From positions 2,604,001-2,668,000 of the forward strand of contig CBDDLD010000004.1 of the NCBI GenBank assembly GCA_965230605.1: a stretch of 64,000 bases of DNA, written 5' to 3'. This stretch comes from CBDDLD01 sp965230605. Its GTDB lineage: Bacteria > Bacteroidota > Bacteroidia > Flavobacteriales > Flavobacteriaceae. A program made the translations under genes and the position numbers. Position 1 is the stretch's first letter. Every line of letters starts with the position of its first letter. This document shows positions 52,824-62,069 of the stretch, piece by piece. The notes beneath the pieces were generated by a model. It searched no databases. It was not told the origin of the DNA and saw only the letters and a program-made list of their open reading frames with translations.

Positions 52824-53672
52824 TTATTGGCTAACATCAAAGTTGATGCTGACGAAACCAATTTGTCGTGCCGGCGCTTTAGAATCTGACGGCCATTTGT
52901 GTGATAATGCGATTTTCTTTGCAGGTGCTAACAAACAAGGATGGGTATTGGTCGTCCCTCGGGCTCCCGGTTCCGCTTTGATCACTTTCCCGGAGCGGTC
53001 CACTTCAATACGTACCACAACCAATCCGTATTCGTTACAATCTTGCTTGTATATTTTCTTGGTAGGTCGTCCACGGCCATTCAATCCAAAACCAACACCG
53101 CCTTTACCCGGTCCGGCACCACCAAAATAGCTTGGTGCATACGGATTTCCGTTAGGTTGGCCTTTATTTCCTGCAGTATTATCAGGGCCCTCGCCACCAT
53201 CAGAATTGCTGGTCGAGTTCTTGACGCCTCCAATTAAATTATCTAGTTTTTTACGCTTTTCTTCCTCTTCTCTACGCTTGCGTTCCTCAGCCTCTCTGCG
53301 TTCACGTTCAATACGCTCAGCTTCCGCCTTAGCGCGTTGCTCTGCCTCTTTCTTCTTGCGGATCGCAATAGCTTCCTCGCTTTCCTGAGTCATCACATCT
53401 TCAGACTTAGGGGTTTGTTTTTGAGGCTCCGCTTTCGTTTTCTGTGGTTCTGTTTTTTCGATCGGTTTTTGGGTTTCTGCCTTTCGAGGTTGACTCAATG
53501 GCTTGTTACCCTTTCCGAAATCCGTGCTTCCAAAATTCACGGCAACACCATACTCTTCCGGCGGGTCCATATAGGTCCCTCCGATCACAAACAACAATAA
53601 GAGAAGTATGATCATCAATAATGTTGTTAATCGCGCTGAACGCCTTTCGTGTATGGTTTTAAAATACTTCAT
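52824..53672 (-). CDS. TonB-like energy transducer
   Basis: This 282-residue periplasm-spanning protein transmits proton-motive force from ExbB/ExbD to outer-membrane transporters. It has an N-terminal anchor (LTTLLMIILLLLLFVIGGTYM), a charged linker with a long Lys/Arg/Glu coiled coil (IAIRKKKEAEQRAKAEAE and following), a Gly-rich stretch (GGAGPGKGG), and a C-terminal TonB-type domain (YGLVVVRIEVDRSGKVIKAEPGARG). exbD starts directly upstream and folC follows 3 bp downstream. Confidence 0.87.
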   Translation of the reverse strand: MKYFKTIHERRSARLTTLLMIILLLLLFVIGGTYMDPPEEYGVAVNFGSTDFGKGNKPLSQPRKAETQKPIEKTEPQKTKAEPQKQTPKSEDVMTQESEEAIAIRKKKEAEQRAKAEAERIERERREAEERKRREEEEKRKKLDNLIGGVKNSTSNSDGGEGPDNTAGNKGQPNGNPYAPSYFGGAGPGKGGVGFGLNGRGRPTKKIYKQDCNEYGLVVVRIEVDRSGKVIKAEPGARGTTNTHPCLLAPAKKIALSHKWPSDSKAPARQIGFVSINFDVSQ

Positions 53673-54065
53673 CTATTTAGAACGCACCGCTAGGGTGGAT
53701 TTTATTCGATTTCGATTTGCAATATCCATAATAAACACCACATGTTTCATTTCCACATCCTGATCCGATCGTATAATAATCGTCGGACTCTCTGAACCGC
53801 CCACTTTACTCATTATCTCATCCTCTAACTGTGACTTTGCCACCAGTTTCGTATCTACATAATACTGAAGCTTCTTGTTTACACTTACCGAAACATTCTT
53901 TGTTTGCGTGGTCTTACTTGTAGACTTCGGCAACAAAAGATCAATGGCCTCTGCTGATACCAGGGTCGAAGCGATCATAAAAAAGATCAGTAACAAGAAT
54001 ACAATATCCGTCATGGACGACATATTGAATTCCGGTGTGATTTTATTTCTTCCTCTAATATCCAT
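53673..54065 (-). CDS. exbD: ExbD/TolR family biopolymer transport protein
   Basis: This 130-residue inner-membrane subunit of the ExbB-ExbD proton channel has a single N-terminal membrane segment with the key Asp in SSMTDIVFLLLIFFMI (D near residue 19), then a periplasmic domain. The gene starts at the last base of exbB (stop overlaps start) and directly precedes the TonB-like gene, so the three form one energising unit. Confidence 0.95.
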   Translation of the reverse strand: MDIRGRNKITPEFNMSSMTDIVFLLLIFFMIASTLVSAEAIDLLLPKSTSKTTQTKNVSVSVNKKLQYYVDTKLVAKSQLEDEIMSKVGGSESPTIIIRSDQDVEMKHVVFIMDIANRNRIKSTLAVRSK

Positions 54066-54760
54066 TAGATAGGCTCATTTAAGTGATCTAAAAACTCTAA
54101 CGAATTGGCTTCCATCTGATAGACCACCTTATTCGTTCTTACTACCAAGTGATTATAGGCAACATAAGCAATAATACCTACAATAAGACCTCCTACGGTG
54201 GTGGTCATCGCTGTATATAATCCGTCGGCCAGGGTTTTGATATCAATAGACCCACCTGAATTCGCAATTTCAAAGATCGATAATATCATTCCAATAACCG
54301 TGCCCAAAAACCCGATCATAGGCGCAGCTCCCGATATGGTTGCTAAAATACTCACGTTCTTTTCAAGACCGTAGATCTCTAATCGCCCTGCATTTTCAAT
54401 AGCCGTATTGATATCCTCGAGCGGTTTCCCAATACGAGTAATCCCTTTATTGATTAAACGTGATACCGGAGAATTTACCTGAGCACAAAGCATCTGAGCG
54501 GATTCCATTTTTCCGTTACTCACGTGGTCTTTGATTTGATTCATAAAGTTGGCATCGACTTTAGATGCGGACTTAATAGCAAAGAGGCGTTCGAAATAAA
54601 TATAAGTGGCTACAACTAACAGCACAAATAGGATTGCAATGATGACCATACCTGCTGTACCGCCGCTACTTATAAGTTCAATAATGGAAAGGGTTTTCTC
54701 TACTGATTCGCCTTCGGCTAGATTTTGCGCATCTTCTTGAACATTACTTAGTAATATCAT
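54065..54760 (-). CDS. exbB: MotA/TolQ/ExbB family proton channel protein
   Basis: This 231-residue protein has three membrane segments (AGMVIIAILFVLLVVATYIYF, then ATISGAAPMIGFLGTVIGMIL, then MTTTVGGLIVGIIAYVAYNHL) and the conserved APMIGFLGTVIGM of the family. It forms the proton channel with ExbD. The start MILLSNVQED gives a short periplasmic leader typical of ExbB. It overlaps exbD at the stop codon. Confidence 0.95.
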   Translation of the reverse strand: MILLSNVQEDAQNLAEGESVEKTLSIIELISSGGTAGMVIIAILFVLLVVATYIYFERLFAIKSASKVDANFMNQIKDHVSNGKMESAQMLCAQVNSPVSRLINKGITRIGKPLEDINTAIENAGRLEIYGLEKNVSILATISGAAPMIGFLGTVIGMILSIFEIANSGGSIDIKTLADGLYTAMTTTVGGLIVGIIAYVAYNHLVVRTNKVVYQMEANSLEFLDHLNEPI

Positions 54761-54822
54761 ATAAGTTTTAAATTTATAGGTTCAATTAGTGTAATAACGT
54801 ACGGTTTATGACTTAAGTATAT

Positions 54823-56217
54823 TTATAGTATACTTCTCATCACCATAAAGACTGCTGCTCCGGCCACAAACCCTAAGAGCGCCAGCCACGAAATCTTCTT
54901 CAAATACCAGAAAAAATCTATTTTTTCCATACCCATAGCCACTACTCCGGCAGCAGATCCAATGATCAGCATACTTCCTCCGGTTCCTGCAGAATAGGCA
55001 ATAAAATGCCATAATGGATCGTCTAAACTTTCTGTAAACATTCCTAAACTGGCTGCTACCAGTGGTACATTGTCTATAATTGCCGAGCCTACACCAAGAA
55101 GTAATACCACGAGGTCAGACACCCCATTTGTATCGAGCTCCGTACCAATCATAGGCATGGTATCTTGTAGTGAATTTGCAAACCCAAACAGGATTCCTAA
55201 AGACTCTAAAGCAGCTACCGCCATTAAGATTCCTAAGAAGAATAGGATACTTGGCATTTCGATTCGTGATAACGAACGGTGTACAGGACTGTGATGCTCG
55301 TGCATTGCGCTCTCACCCTGATCGACTTGCGACAGACTAAATCTGGAGCTGGTATAGATCTCTGCAAAAATGGCTACCACTCCCAGCGATAACATCATCC
55401 CTACATAAGGTGGTAAATGTGTGATCACCTTAAAGAATGGTACAAATACGATAGCGCCTAATCCTAAGAATAACATGGTAGAACTGAACTTGCTTTTTGG
55501 TCGGCCTTGATCATCATCCTGAATATCTAGCTCTCCTTTAAAGGCCGGTAAAAATGACGCTATAAGCGATGGTACCACCATACACACAATTGAAGGAACA
55601 AATAAGTACATAAACAGGTTTCCGGTAGATACTTTATTACCAATCCAAAGCATGGTTGTGGTTACATCTCCAATCGGTGACCAGGCACCACCTGCATTTG
55701 CGGCGATAATGATGAGACCGGCATACCATATTCTAACATTTCTATCCTTAACAATTTTCTGTAGAATAGATATTAATACAATCGTAGCAGTAAGGTTATC
55801 GATGATTGCCGATAAAATAAAGGCTAGAATTGAGAATATCCATAATATCCTACGTTTGCTCTTGGTTTTAATTACTGATTTTATCGTAGAGAACCCATCA
55901 AAATAATCGATGATCTCAACAATAGTCATCGCTCCTAATAAGAACACCAGAATTTCTGCTGTTTTACCGAGGTGATGCAATAGGGTCTCTTCCATCAAAT
56001 GCATTTTTTCTTCATGTGGTAAGAGCCCGAAGTTCTCCATCAGTGCATGCTTAGACGAATCGAACCATTGCGGGAAATTATCGATCCCCAATGAGATCAA
56101 TGCCCAACTCACGGCCATCATCACCAGAGCAGGTATTAATTTGTCTATTTTTATGCTGTGTTCTACTGTAATGGCTAAATAACCAAATACAAATACGAGT
56201 ATGATGACGGTTTCCAT
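54823..56217 (-). CDS. nhaD: NhaD-type sodium:proton antiporter
   Basis: This 464-residue transporter of the ion-transporter superfamily exchanges Na+ (or Li+) for H+ at the inner membrane. It has about twelve hydrophobic segments and the family stretches SAIIDNLTATIVLISIL, AGGAWSPIGDVTTTMLWIGNKV and IDNVPLVAASLGMF, with the conserved Asp residues. NhaD is typical of marine and salt-living bacteria. It is preceded 10 bp upstream by the amino-acid dehydrogenase gene and followed by exbB. Confidence 0.92.
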   Translation of the reverse strand: METVIILVFVFGYLAITVEHSIKIDKLIPALVMMAVSWALISLGIDNFPQWFDSSKHALMENFGLLPHEEKMHLMEETLLHHLGKTAEILVFLLGAMTIVEIIDYFDGFSTIKSVIKTKSKRRILWIFSILAFILSAIIDNLTATIVLISILQKIVKDRNVRIWYAGLIIIAANAGGAWSPIGDVTTTMLWIGNKVSTGNLFMYLFVPSIVCMVVPSLIASFLPAFKGELDIQDDDQGRPKSKFSSTMLFLGLGAIVFVPFFKVITHLPPYVGMMLSLGVVAIFAEIYTSSRFSLSQVDQGESAMHEHHSPVHRSLSRIEMPSILFFLGILMAVAALESLGILFGFANSLQDTMPMIGTELDTNGVSDLVVLLLGVGSAIIDNVPLVAASLGMFTESLDDPLWHFIAYSAGTGGSMLIIGSAAGVVAMGMEKIDFFWYLKKISWLALLGFVAGAAVFMVMRSIL

Positions 56218-56227
56218 ATGTGCTTTC

Positions 56228-57457
56228 TTATATTAGTTGTTTTAGTGCAATCTCGAATGCGGTTTCACTAATTCCAGTTTTGTTATTGTTATTATTATAG
56301 ACGTCTTGAAGCGCGTTTTTAATTACCCCTGAGGTGTCATTAAAAATAGCTTCATCAGTCATTTGTACTTTTCGTTCCATAAAGTAGGCAAATACACGGG
56401 CCATACCACAGTTTGATATAAAATCTGGGATAAGACTTACTTTCTTATCGGTATGCTCCATAATGGGGCCGAAGAAAATCTCTTTATCGGCGAATGGGAC
56501 ATTGGCTCCACAGGAAATGACTTCTAATCCTGTGTCTATCATTTGATCTATTTGCTCTTGTGTGATGAGTCTTGAGGCGGCACACGGTGCGAATACTTCA
56601 GTTTCGAGTGACCAGATCTTTTGGTTGATTTCTTCAAAAGGAATCAAATTATCACTAACCAAAGTATTACCATTTTTTCTTAAATACAAATTTCTGATCT
56701 CATCAAATGAAAAGCCTTCCTCATTGATCAATCCTCCAACACGGTCAATAATACCCACTACCTTTGCACCCATTTGCGCTAAATAGAATGCAGCAGCTGC
56801 GCCTACATTACCAAACCCTTGGACAATAGCACGTTTCCCTTCAATGGAATCGCCTTGAATGTTATAAAAATGTTTTGCAGCTTCAGCCACACCAAATCCG
56901 GTGATCATATCTGCTATGGTATACTTTTTACTCACATCCGGTGAGTAATTGGGGTTTTCAATAACCTTGATCACGCCATGTCGTAATTGCCCAATTCTAT
57001 TGATCTTATCCGCTGATGTCGGTTTAAAGTGGCCCTCAAAAACACCTTCTTGGGGATGCCATACACCACTCTCCTCTGTAATCGGAATCACTTCATGAAT
57101 CTCATCCACATTAAGGTCTCCTCCGGTTCCATAATAACTTTTAAGCAATGGTGACACGGCTTTGTACCAGCGCTCTAATACACCCTTTTTTCTAGGGTCA
57201 CGAGGGTCAAAGTTAATTCCCGACTTCGCACCACCTATAGCAGGGCCTGAAACCGTGAACTTAACTTCCATCGTTTTTGCTAGCGATAATACCTCATTCA
57301 TATCCAATCCAACACGCATACGTGTTCCTCCTCCGGCAGCTCCTCCTCTTAGGGAGTTAATAACCGTCCATCCTTCTGCATCAGTTTCCGGATCTTTCCA
57401 ATTAAATACTATTTCTGGGGATTTGTTTTCGAACTTTTGAAGTAACTCTTTTATCAA
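56228..57457 (-). CDS. Glu/Leu/Phe/Val dehydrogenase family enzyme
   Basis: This 409-residue NAD(P)-dependent amino-acid dehydrogenase carries out oxidative deamination (or the reverse). The active-site stretch GPAIGGAKSGINFDPRD with its Lys, and the Rossmann loop VQGFGNVGAAAAFYLAQMGAK, are clear. The N-terminal dimerisation domain is seen in LRGGAAGGGTRMRVGLDMNEV. Sequence alone does not choose between glutamate and branched-chain or aromatic substrates. nhaD follows 10 bp downstream. Confidence 0.92.
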   Translation of the reverse strand: MIKELLQKFENKSPEIVFNWKDPETDAEGWTVINSLRGGAAGGGTRMRVGLDMNEVLSLAKTMEVKFTVSGPAIGGAKSGINFDPRDPRKKGVLERWYKAVSPLLKSYYGTGGDLNVDEIHEVIPITEESGVWHPQEGVFEGHFKPTSADKINRIGQLRHGVIKVIENPNYSPDVSKKYTIADMITGFGVAEAAKHFYNIQGDSIEGKRAIVQGFGNVGAAAAFYLAQMGAKVVGIIDRVGGLINEEGFSFDEIRNLYLRKNGNTLVSDNLIPFEEINQKIWSLETEVFAPCAASRLITQEQIDQMIDTGLEVISCGANVPFADKEIFFGPIMEHTDKKVSLIPDFISNCGMARVFAYFMERKVQMTDEAIFNDTSGVIKNALQDVYNNNNNKTGISETAFEIALKQLI

Positions 57458-57515
57458 TTCTATGGAAATTTATTTGTATCTGACAAATATAAAAAACTCT
57501 ATAGGTATATGTTAA

Positions 57516-58583
57516 CTAAATATTGTTTTTAGGTTGTAAAATATTCCCTGAAGAATGATCTTTTGAAGCTCCGGTCACACTGCTTAAGCAATTTACTTCG
57601 TTACGATATCTTAAAATACCCAACAGCCCAAAGATTAAGGCTTCCTTATACTCGAGTATATCCCGCTCCGGAATGGTAATATTTACGGTTGGCGCGAGTG
57701 CTTTTATCCTATTGATTAAGAAGGTATTATAAGCACCCCCTCCAGTAATGAGCATGGATGTATTTGCAGAGATACTGTTAGAAATCATCATGGCCACATG
57801 CTCTACATAGGTCCTTAACTGATCTTCTACCGATATATCATAAGTTTCCAATAGAGGAAACATATGCTTATCTGCCCATTCCAGACCTAAAGATTTTGGC
57901 GGTGACTCTTTATAAAATGCCAAAGCATTTAATTCTGAGAGCAATGCATCATTCACCTGACCTTTAGAAGCTAGCATTCCGCCATCATCATACTCTAGTT
58001 GTAATTTAGCAGCACGTTGATTAAGCACAATATTAACCGGACATATGTCATAGGCCATTCGTACATCATTTTTTTGGTACGATATATTGGCAAATCCGCC
58101 CAGATTCAGACAATAGTCATAATTACTGAACAGCAACTGATCACCTATAGGCACCAAAGGCGCGCCTTGCCCCCCTAACTCCACATCAGCAACACGAAAA
58201 TCACAGATCACAGTATGCCCTGTGTGATCAGATATTTGTTGGCGATTCCCTATTTGATAGGTCAATCCCTTATCGGGCTGATGCAATGCCGTATGTCCAT
58301 GAGAACAGATGAAATCTAGCTCTGTAATTTCATGATTTGTAATAAAGGATTTCAAGGTGTCCGCTAAAAATATAGAATAGACATCGTCCAATTGGTGGAG
58401 TTCATCAGGGTGCATACGTACCAATCTGGATAACTTATCTTTCCAGGTATCATCATAAGGTATGGTGGTCGCATTATGAATTTGAAACGACCATGCATTG
58501 TCATAAGAAAGGGTGGTGTAAACGAGATCTATACCGTCTAATGAGGTCCCTGACATGAGACCAATAACCTTATAATTTATCAT
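57516..58583 (-). CDS. anmK: Anhydro-N-acetylmuramic acid kinase
   Basis: AnmK phosphorylates and opens anhydro-N-acetylmuramic acid released from the cell wall, feeding it back to metabolism. The 355 residues begin with VIGLMSGTSLDGIDLVY (nucleotide-binding), include CSHGHTALHQP and a NLGGFANIS stretch, and end with the second phosphate-binding site ITGGGAYNTFLINRI. It is divergent from the acyl-CoA dehydrogenase gene. Confidence 0.96.
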   Translation of the reverse strand: MINYKVIGLMSGTSLDGIDLVYTTLSYDNAWSFQIHNATTIPYDDTWKDKLSRLVRMHPDELHQLDDVYSIFLADTLKSFITNHEITELDFICSHGHTALHQPDKGLTYQIGNRQQISDHTGHTVICDFRVADVELGGQGAPLVPIGDQLLFSNYDYCLNLGGFANISYQKNDVRMAYDICPVNIVLNQRAAKLQLEYDDGGMLASKGQVNDALLSELNALAFYKESPPKSLGLEWADKHMFPLLETYDISVEDQLRTYVEHVAMMISNSISANTSMLITGGGAYNTFLINRIKALAPTVNITIPERDILEYKEALIFGLLGILRYRNEVNCLSSVTGASKDHSSGNILQPKNNI

Positions 58584-58606
58584 ATTAGTAAAAATACTAT
58601 TCCTTA

Positions 58607-58637
58607 TTGAATAAACGACAATAAACAGTTATCTTTG
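58607..58637 (+). promoter_or_regulatory. Promoter of the acyl-CoA dehydrogenase gene
   Basis: TTG at 58607-58609 (-33) and TATCTTTG at 58630-58637 (-7, perfect TAnnTTTG) are 20 bp apart, the standard Bacteroidota arrangement. The ATG follows after 38 bp. Confidence 0.75.
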
Positions 58638-58675
58638 CAATCACTTTTTAACAAATCAATAATTTATTATTTAAT

Positions 58676-59818
58676 ATGGATTTCAACCTTACAGAAGAGC
58701 ATTTAATGATTAGAGATGCTGCTAGGGATTTTGCCAGAACAGAACTTCTTCCTGGTGTTATAGAGCGTGATGAAAAACAATCTTTTCCTGATGAGCTTGT
58801 TAGAAAAATGGGAGAGTTAGGTTTTATGGGAGTAATGGTAGACCCTAAGTATGGAGGAAGTGGTATGGATGCTATTTCTTATGTACTAATTATGGAAGAG
58901 CTTTCTAAGATCGATGCTTCGGCTTCAGTAATGGTTTCTGTAAATAATTCTTTAGTATGTTACGGTCTTGAAGCGTATGGTACTGAAGAACAAAAACAAA
59001 AATACCTTACTAAGTTGGCTACGGGAGAATCTATTGGTGCTTTCTGTTTAAGTGAGCCAGAAGCTGGTAGTGATGCAACATCACAAAAAACTACAGCAAT
59101 CGATATGGGTGACCATTATTTATTAAATGGTACCAAGAACTGGATCACAAATGGTGGTAGAAGTGATTTCTATTTAGTCATTGCGCAAACTGATAGAGAA
59201 AAAGGTCATAGAGGTATTAATGCTTTTATTGTAGAAAAAGGGATGCCTGGTTTTGACATCGGTCCTAAAGAAGATAAGTTAGGAATTAGAGGTAGTGATA
59301 CGCATACCCTTCAGTTCAATGATGTAAAGGTTCCTAAGGAGAATAGAATTGGTGAGGATGGATTTGGATTCAAGTTTGCCATGAAGACGCTTTCCGGAGG
59401 TCGAATTGGTATTGCTGCTCAGGCTTTAGGTATTGCTGCAGGTGCTTATGAACTAGCCCTAAAATATTCGAAAGAACGTAAAGCATTCGGTACAGAGATA
59501 TGTAATCACCAAGCTATTGCTTTTAAATTAGCAGATATGGCTACTGAAATTGAAGCCGCCAGATTGCTTGTAATGAAAGCTGCTTGGGAAAAGGATCAAG
59601 GTATGAATCATGACTTATCTAGTGCTATGGCAAAATTATATGCATCTAAAGTGGCTATGGAACAAACTGTAGAGGCCGTGCAAATACATGGTGGTAACGG
59701 ATTCGTTAAAGAATATCATGTTGAACGTTTAATGCGTGATGCTAAGATCACACAGATCTATGAAGGCACCTCAGAAATTCAGAAAATCGTAATCTCAAGA
59801 AGTGTATTGAGAGATTAA
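58676..59818 (+). CDS. Acyl-CoA dehydrogenase
   Basis: This FAD-dependent enzyme introduces a double bond at C2-C3 of an acyl-CoA (380 residues, the normal length). CLSEPEAGSDATS and NGTKNWITNGG bind FAD and substrate, and the catalytic Glu lies in RDAKITQIYEGTSEIQK. Short-chain or branched-chain acyl-CoA is likely but not proven. It is a single-gene unit with its own promoter and terminator. Confidence 0.96.
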   Translation: MDFNLTEEHLMIRDAARDFARTELLPGVIERDEKQSFPDELVRKMGELGFMGVMVDPKYGGSGMDAISYVLIMEELSKIDASASVMVSVNNSLVCYGLEAYGTEEQKQKYLTKLATGESIGAFCLSEPEAGSDATSQKTTAIDMGDHYLLNGTKNWITNGGRSDFYLVIAQTDREKGHRGINAFIVEKGMPGFDIGPKEDKLGIRGSDTHTLQFNDVKVPKENRIGEDGFGFKFAMKTLSGGRIGIAAQALGIAAGAYELALKYSKERKAFGTEICNHQAIAFKLADMATEIEAARLLVMKAAWEKDQGMNHDLSSAMAKLYASKVAMEQTVEAVQIHGGNGFVKEYHVERLMRDAKITQIYEGTSEIQKIVISRSVLRD

Positions 59819-59837
59819 TGATCTAAAATATATAATG

Positions 59838-59868
59838 AAAAAGACCCATATTAGCTGGGTCTTTTTTT
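59838..59868 (+). terminator. Terminator after the acyl-CoA dehydrogenase gene
   Basis: AAAAAGACCCA and TGGGTCTTTTT pair around TATTAGC, with more T after. It lies 19 bp after the stop and 9 bp before the stop of the convergent gene, so it may serve both directions. Confidence 0.9.
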
Positions 59869-59876
59869 GTGCTTAT

Positions 59877-60380
59877 TTATCGGTTCTTAGCAACCAGGAC
59901 ACTATCGATCTGTTTGAACGACAATCTTCCGATCAGTTTCCCATCCGGGGCAATTAAAAATTTAGCAGGGATTTCAGTAACGCCGTACTTTCGTGCCACA
60001 GGAGATAACATTACAAACTTGTTATAGTTCACAATTTGGTGCTTCCATTTAAAACCATCCAAATCAGCTACTTTTTTCCAGCTTAATGAATCCTTTTCCA
60101 ATGCCACCGTTACCAAAGCAAGTTCATCATAATACTTATCATGTAGTTTAACCAATTGCGAATTTTCTTTTCGACAAGGGGGACACCACGAGCCCCAGAA
60201 ATCTAATAAGACATACTTCCCTTTAAGGTCTGACAGCTTAAATGGAGTGCCATCTATTAACATGGCTTCAAAATCAGGAGCAAGGTCTCCTTCTTCTGCT
60301 CCAAAGTATTTAACAGAAATATAAAATCCTGCTATAACTAAGAAGGCCATCAACAGGACATATTTGATTATTTTTTTCAT
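59877..60380 (-). CDS. TlpA-like thioredoxin family protein
   Basis: This 167-residue protein has an N-terminal membrane anchor (YVLLMAFLVIAGFYISVKYF) and a periplasmic thioredoxin fold with WGSWCPPCRKE (CPPC active site) and the cis-Pro in TEIPAKFL. It should reduce disulphides in periplasmic partners, as TlpA and ResA do. It stands between convergent and same-strand neighbours and is not in an obvious operon. Confidence 0.92.
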   Translation of the reverse strand: MKKIIKYVLLMAFLVIAGFYISVKYFGAEEGDLAPDFEAMLIDGTPFKLSDLKGKYVLLDFWGSWCPPCRKENSQLVKLHDKYYDELALVTVALEKDSLSWKKVADLDGFKWKHQIVNYNKFVMLSPVARKYGVTEIPAKFLIAPDGKLIGRLSFKQIDSVLVAKNR

Positions 60381-60447
60381 GTAGAATTAATACTGATAAA
60401 ATTAAGAATTGTCTCCCATTAACTCAAAAAGCCTATTGAATGTATTC

Positions 60448-62022
60448 TTAATCCTTATTCTTTTTAATGATCAGTGTATGGTGATTTTCGAACACAGCTT
60501 TTTGATGTAATACAACTTCTATGTCGTCTAAAGCTAGTAAGTCCTTACGTTGTCTGGAGTTTGAAATAATATAAGCATCCGGATATTTAGATAAAAATGC
60601 CTTCACATCATCTAAAGAGTTAGTCACATTGTAGAGTTTTTGATAATTAAATGGAAATGCACTGTCAAACCGTTTATACACTAAAACTGTAGCATCCTTA
60701 GGCACCAGATCTTGAGCCATAGACACCGGGTTTTTTGTAAATAGCTTCGGATAGATCACAGAAAACAGTACCATTCCCAAAACGATCCAACTCCCTGCCA
60801 GAGTCTGTAGGCTCTGTTCTAACTTCCCTTTTTTATAAAAATAATAGGCTCCAAAACTCCCAACAGTGACCATAATTAACCAAAGCCCTTGAGTTCTGAT
60901 ATCCTTGAATTGTTCTTCTACACCTAAAGCGATAAAAGCACCAATTGGTAACAGTATACTAATAATACAAAGTGATATCAAGCTCCATTTTATACTTTTT
61001 GAAGTATGATTGTTGATTATAAAGTCTGCTATTAATACCGCAATAAATGGATAACAAGGCATTGTGTAGTTAGGCAGTTTTGTCCCAGAGACACTAAAGA
61101 ACAGAACAAAAACCAAAGCGACTAAAAAGGAGAAAAAGAAAAAATCATCTTTTCGCTTTTTCCAACCATTGATGAAGCCTTGAATAATAAATACTGAAAA
61201 AGGTAGTAAGCCTAGAATGACAAATAACCAAGTGATCAGAAACAAGCCTCCATGGCCTTCCATCTCACTGCTAAAACGATCTACGTTATGCTTGATGAAA
61301 AACCCTTCCGTCCATGCACCATTTGTAGCCTTGTGAACAGCCAAATACCAGGGTAAAGCGACGGCTAATACGATAAGTGCTCCAAGGAAAGGACGGTATT
61401 TAAACAATTGCTTATTGAATAGCCGTTTTCTACTGAATAGAAAAATAGCGATAATTAAACCGGGTAATGCAATCGCAACCGGCCCCTTGCTTAGAGTTCC
61501 TAAACCGATACATAGGTAACATAACAGTAATGATCCTATAGACGTATTGACATGAAAGTTTAAAAAGGAAAATAACGCACAGCTTATAAAAAAGATAAGG
61601 TAAGGATCGGGGACAGCCTGGTGAAACACTTGTATAAAAAATACAGAGGATAGTAGAATCAGCCAAGTAATTAACGCTGGTGTAAAGCCTCTTAATCGCT
61701 TCACGTACATGAATGTCATGTAAAGCGTTAGAGCGCCAAACACCGAAGAGAAAAACCGAGCGGCAAATGCATTAACCCCAAATAGCTTATAGCCTAACAT
61801 CATAAAATAATAATGAAGCGGCGGTTTATCTGTTCTTAGCTCACCATTAAACATCGGCACAATCCAGTTCCCACTTCTAAATAGCTCTCTCGCTGCCTCA
61901 GAATTTTTTGCTTCATCTAAAATATAAATCGGATATCCGTGGATAAAAAAGAGGCAAACGATAAAACTTATGAGAAGAATAATTAGTGATTTCTTATCAT
62001 TAAGAAAATGATAACGTTGCAT
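60448..62022 (-). CDS. GT39/ArnT-like membrane glycosyltransferase
   Basis: This 524-residue integral-membrane enzyme of the GT-C fold has about a dozen hydrophobic segments. The N-terminal periplasmic loop YILDEAKNSEAARELFRSGNW contains the catalytic-type DE pair, followed by GELRTDKPPLHYYFMMLGYKLFG, typical of ArnT and protein mannosyltransferases. It should move a sugar from a lipid carrier onto a target at the periplasmic face. The divergent GT2 gene at 62070 may supply the lipid-linked sugar. Confidence 0.9.
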   Translation of the reverse strand: MQRYHFLNDKKSLIILLISFIVCLFFIHGYPIYILDEAKNSEAARELFRSGNWIVPMFNGELRTDKPPLHYYFMMLGYKLFGVNAFAARFFSSVFGALTLYMTFMYVKRLRGFTPALITWLILLSSVFFIQVFHQAVPDPYLIFFISCALFSFLNFHVNTSIGSLLLCYLCIGLGTLSKGPVAIALPGLIIAIFLFSRKRLFNKQLFKYRPFLGALIVLAVALPWYLAVHKATNGAWTEGFFIKHNVDRFSSEMEGHGGLFLITWLFVILGLLPFSVFIIQGFINGWKKRKDDFFFFSFLVALVFVLFFSVSGTKLPNYTMPCYPFIAVLIADFIINNHTSKSIKWSLISLCIISILLPIGAFIALGVEEQFKDIRTQGLWLIMVTVGSFGAYYFYKKGKLEQSLQTLAGSWIVLGMVLFSVIYPKLFTKNPVSMAQDLVPKDATVLVYKRFDSAFPFNYQKLYNVTNSLDDVKAFLSKYPDAYIISNSRQRKDLLALDDIEVVLHQKAVFENHHTLIIKKNKD

Positions 62023-62069
62023 ACCATCAATATTTTAGTAGAATAGATTTTGTTCAAAAAAAAGGTTTT

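Noticed and set aside
53206..53600. Antisense open frames over the TonB-like gene
   Set aside because: They mirror the Lys/Arg/Glu-rich coiled coil on the other strand and have no features of their own.
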